This document shows, piece by piece, positions 5,739 to 7,824 of a stretch of 7,824 nucleotides of DNA. The DNA comes from Marinospirillum sp. (GTDB taxonomy: Bacteria > Pseudomonadota > Gammaproteobacteria > Pseudomonadales > Halomonadaceae), in assembly GCA_007116195.1 (NCBI GenBank), contig SKIX01000202.1:1-7824 (forward strand), written 5' to 3'. Numbering within the stretch: the first letter of the stretch is position 1; every line of letters starts with the position of its first letter. Under the pieces are notes generated by a model. That model ran no database searches, was not told the origin of the DNA, and saw nothing but the letters and a program-made list of their open reading frames with translations. The position numbers and the translations under genes are program-made.

Positions 5739-7757
5739 ATGTCGCAGAGTTTTCAGGTTGTTTCCAATTATCAGCCCGCCGGGGATCAGCCCACGGCCAT
5801 TGCGCAGCTTGTTGATGGCCTAGAGCAGGGCCTGGCCGCCCAGACGCTGCTGGGGGTGACCGGCTCGGGCAAGACCTTCACCATGGCCAAGGTGATCGAG
5901 GCGGTGCAGCGCCCGACGCTGATTCTCGCACACAACAAAACCCTGGCGGCCCAGCTCTACGGCGAGTTCAAGCAGTTCTTCCCGCATAATTCCGTTGAAT
6001 ACTTCGTGTCCTACTACGACTACTATCAGCCGGAAGCCTATGTGCCTTCGAGCGATACCTTTATCGAGAAGGACGCCTCCATCAACGAGCACATTGAACA
6101 GATGCGCCTGTCAGCCACTAAGGCGCTGTTGGAACGGGATGATGCAATTATCGTGGCTACAGTTTCAGCCATCTACGGTCTGGGCGACCCTTCGGCTTAT
6201 CTGAAAATGGTGGTGCATCTGGATCGCGGTGAGCCGATGAACCAGCGCCAGTTGCTGCGTCGCATGGCCGAGCTGCAGTACACCCGCAATGATCTGGACT
6301 TTCGCCGTGCCACCTTTAGAGTGCGCGGGGATGTGATCGATATTTTTCCGGCGGAATCGGAATACGAGGCCGTCAGGGTCGAGCTGTTTGATGATGAAAT
6401 CGAGCAGATCAGCCTCTTTGATCCACTGACCGGCGAAGTGCTGCGCAAGGTGCCACGCTACACCATCTACCCGAAGACCCACTATGTCACCCCGCGTGAA
6501 ACCCTCCTCAAAGCCGTGGATGAGATCAAGGACGAGCTGCGTGAACGCCTGGATTACCTGCGCAAGCATGACCGCCTGGTGGAAGCCCAGCGCCTGGAGC
6601 AGCGCACCCTCTATGATATCGAAATGATGATCGAACTGGGTTATTGCACGGGTATCGAAAACTACTCGCGCTATTTATCCGGGCGTGAACCCGGCCTGGC
6701 ACCACCGACCTTCTTTGATTATCTGCCCGCCCATGCGCTCTTGATGATTGATGAGTCTCACGTCTCTGTGCCCCAGATCGGGGCCATGTACAAGGGGGAT
6801 CGTTCGCGCAAGGAAACCCTGGTCGAGTATGGTTTCCGCCTGCCCTCAGCGCTGGATAACCGCCCGCTGCGCTTTGAGGAGTGGGAAGCCCTGTCGCCGC
6901 AGATGATTTTTGTTTCAGCCACGCCCTCGACCTATGAGGCGGAACATGCCGGGCAGGTGGTGGAGCAGGTGGTGCGTCCGACCGGGCTGGTGGACCCAAC
7001 CATAGAAATCCGCCCCGCGAAAGACCAGGTTGATGATCTTCTGGGTGAAATCAATCAGGTCGCCAGCCTCGGTGAGCGGGTGCTGGTGACCACCCTGACC
7101 AAGCGCATGGCTGAAGACCTGACCGATTATCTAACCGAACATGGTGTGCGGGTACGCTATCTGCATTCGGATATCGATACCGTGGAGCGGGTGGAAATCA
7201 TCCGTGACCTGCGCCTGGGTGAGTTTGATGTACTGGTCGGTATCAACCTGCTGCGCGAAGGTCTGGATATGCCCGAGGTTTCTCTGGTGGCGATTCTGGA
7301 TGCTGACAAAGAGGGCTTTCTGCGCTCCGAACGCTCGCTGATTCAGACGCTGGGGCGGGCGGCGCGGAATGCCAAAGGCCGTGCCATCTTTTATGCCGAC
7401 CGCATCACCGGTTCCATGCAACGCGCCATGGATGAAACCGAACGGCGGCGTGCTAAGCAGTTGGCGCACAATGAAGAGCTTGGCATTGTGCCTCAGACCA
7501 TTTTCAAATCAGTGGAAGATATTCTCGAAGGCGCTCAGACCCCCGGCAAGCGTGAAGGGGGGCAAAGGCTGAAGAAGGTAGCCGAACCTGCAGCGGGTTA
7601 TGCCAGTGAGCCACCCCGAACGCCTCAGGAAATCGACAAGCTGATGGCGCAGCTGGAGGATGAAATGTTCAGTGCCGCTAAGAATCTGGAATTTGAAAAA
7701 GCGGCTAGCCTGCGCGACCAGCTACAGGAATTGCAAAATCAGCGGATTCAGCTGTGA
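5739..7757 (+). CDS. uvrB: UvrB, nucleotide excision repair helicase subunit
   Basis: UvrB receives damaged DNA from UvrA, verifies the lesion by threading a beta-hairpin between the strands, and recruits UvrC for incision; it acts in the cytoplasm on DNA. All family landmarks are present: Walker A GVTGSGKT (39-46), the damage-probing hairpin rich in tyrosine around [12 protein letters not shown] (92-103), the DESH Walker B motif (338-341), FVSATPS (391-397), HSDID (476-480), the motif VI region QTLGRAAR (536-543), and a C-terminal UVR coiled-coil domain (about 630-665) that binds UvrC. The 672 residues match the E. coli length (673), and the N-terminus aligns without extension. GAGG at 5727-5730 lies 8 bases before the ATG. 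No LexA-type operator is evident upstream. The interior is richer in G+C and in CTG leucine codons than neighbouring genes. Confidence 0.98.
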   Translation: MSQSFQVVSNYQPAGDQPTAIAQLVDGLEQGLAAQTLLGVTGSGKTFTMAKVIEAVQRPTLILAHNKTLAAQLYGEFKQFFPHNSVEYFVSYYDYYQPEAYVPSSDTFIEKDASINEHIEQMRLSATKALLERDDAIIVATVSAIYGLGDPSAYLKMVVHLDRGEPMNQRQLLRRMAELQYTRNDLDFRRATFRVRGDVIDIFPAESEYEAVRVELFDDEIEQISLFDPLTGEVLRKVPRYTIYPKTHYVTPRETLLKAVDEIKDELRERLDYLRKHDRLVEAQRLEQRTLYDIEMMIELGYCTGIENYSRYLSGREPGLAPPTFFDYLPAHALLMIDESHVSVPQIGAMYKGDRSRKETLVEYGFRLPSALDNRPLRFEEWEALSPQMIFVSATPSTYEAEHAGQVVEQVVRPTGLVDPTIEIRPAKDQVDDLLGEINQVASLGERVLVTTLTKRMAEDLTDYLTEHGVRVRYLHSDIDTVERVEIIRDLRLGEFDVLVGINLLREGLDMPEVSLVAILDADKEGFLRSERSLIQTLGRAARNAKGRAIFYADRITGSMQRAMDETERRRAKQLAHNEELGIVPQTIFKSVEDILEGAQTPGKREGGQRLKKVAEPAAGYASEPPRTPQEIDKLMAQLEDEMFSAAKNLEFEKAASLRDQLQELQNQRIQL

Positions 7758-7764
7758 GCTGTGT

Positions 7765-7781
7765 TAGAATTCTCTTATATT
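7765..7781 (+). promoter_or_regulatory. Candidate -10 elements upstream of the next gene
   Basis: Two overlapping possibilities occur just after the uvrB stop. TAGAAT (7765-7770) is a 5-of-6 match to the -10 consensus with TG at 7762-7763, an extended form. TATATT (7776-7781) is also 5 of 6. Neither has a good -35 hexamer at the right distance, because that position falls in the last uvrB codons. A start from either would give a short leader before the ATG at 7804. Confidence 0.33.
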
Positions 7782-7803
7782 CAAGCTATTCAAAGAGGAA
7801 TTC
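7767..7803 (+). promoter_or_regulatory. Inverted repeat that could mask the downstream ribosome binding site
   Basis: GAATTCTCTT (7767-7776) pairs with AAGAGGAATTC (7793-7803) over 10 base pairs with a single bulged G, leaving a 16-base loop. The right arm contains the whole AGAGGA ribosome binding site (7794-7799) and runs up to the ATG at 7804. The stem is AU-rich and only moderately stable, so it could be a translational control element in transcripts that continue from uvrB. A transcript starting from the -10 elements at 7765-7781 would lack most or all of the left arm and escape the masking. Confidence 0.35.
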
Positions 7804-7824
7804 ATGAGCGAGCATTTTGATCAG
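7804..7824 (+). CDS. Start of an unidentified gene (partial, seven codons)
   Basis: ATG at 7804 opens a frame reading MSEHFDQ to the end of the window. A good ribosome binding site, AGAGGA at 7794-7799, lies 4 bases upstream, and candidate -10 elements precede it, so this is very likely a true gene start. Seven residues are too few to identify the product. It lies 46 bases after uvrB on the same strand and could be cotranscribed with it or have its own promoter. Confidence 0.6.

Noticed and set aside
5820..7572. Multiple minus- and plus-strand open frames inside uvrB
   Set aside because: uvrB is complete and in frame along its whole length. The other frames are composition-driven shadows in G+C-rich coding DNA.

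Overview
The window is a chromosomal segment of a Gram-negative bacterium, most likely a gammaproteobacterium of the Pseudomonadales/Oceanospirillales type. This rests on the tolR-tolA-tolB-pal-cpoB order, a YciK-type dehydrogenase that aligns closely with the E. coli protein, and a 672-residue UvrB. The species cannot be named from the sequence. I see no insertion sequence, phage gene, CRISPR array, tRNA or rRNA.

Positions 1-3822, plus strand, hold the distal part of the Tol-Pal operon: the last 40 codons of tolR, then tolA, tolB, pal and cpoB. Gaps are short (a 4-base overlap for tolA/tolB, 90 bases for tolB/pal, 18 bases for pal/cpoB). Together these genes encode the trans-envelope machine that uses the proton motive force to pull the outer membrane in at the septum. 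TolR and TolA are in the inner membrane, TolB and CpoB in the periplasm, and Pal is anchored in the outer membrane and bound to peptidoglycan. A good intrinsic-terminator-like hairpin lies inside the signal-peptide codons of cpoB, so the operon may be attenuated after pal. A yciK-like short-chain dehydrogenase gene (3840-4604) follows 17 bases after cpoB.

Positions 4632-5573, minus strand, encode an HD-GYP family protein convergent with the dehydrogenase gene. Nearly all of its metal-binding residues have been replaced, so it is probably a non-catalytic c-di-GMP-related sensor or scaffold. Its likely promoter carries an extended -10 embedded in a perfect 19-base inverted repeat, which looks like an operator.

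Positions 5739-7757, plus strand, encode the complete excision-repair helicase UvrB, divergent from the HD-GYP gene. Its interior is visibly richer in G+C than the rest of the window. After it, a 46-base spacer has -10-like elements and an inverted repeat that would mask the ribosome binding site of the next gene, of which only seven codons (from 7804) are present.

The most notable observations are the degenerate HD-GYP protein, the terminator overlapping the cpoB signal peptide, the 19-base palindrome on the HD-GYP promoter, the site-masking hairpin after uvrB, and a TolA with one lysine in its whole length. No wholly new multi-gene system is evident.
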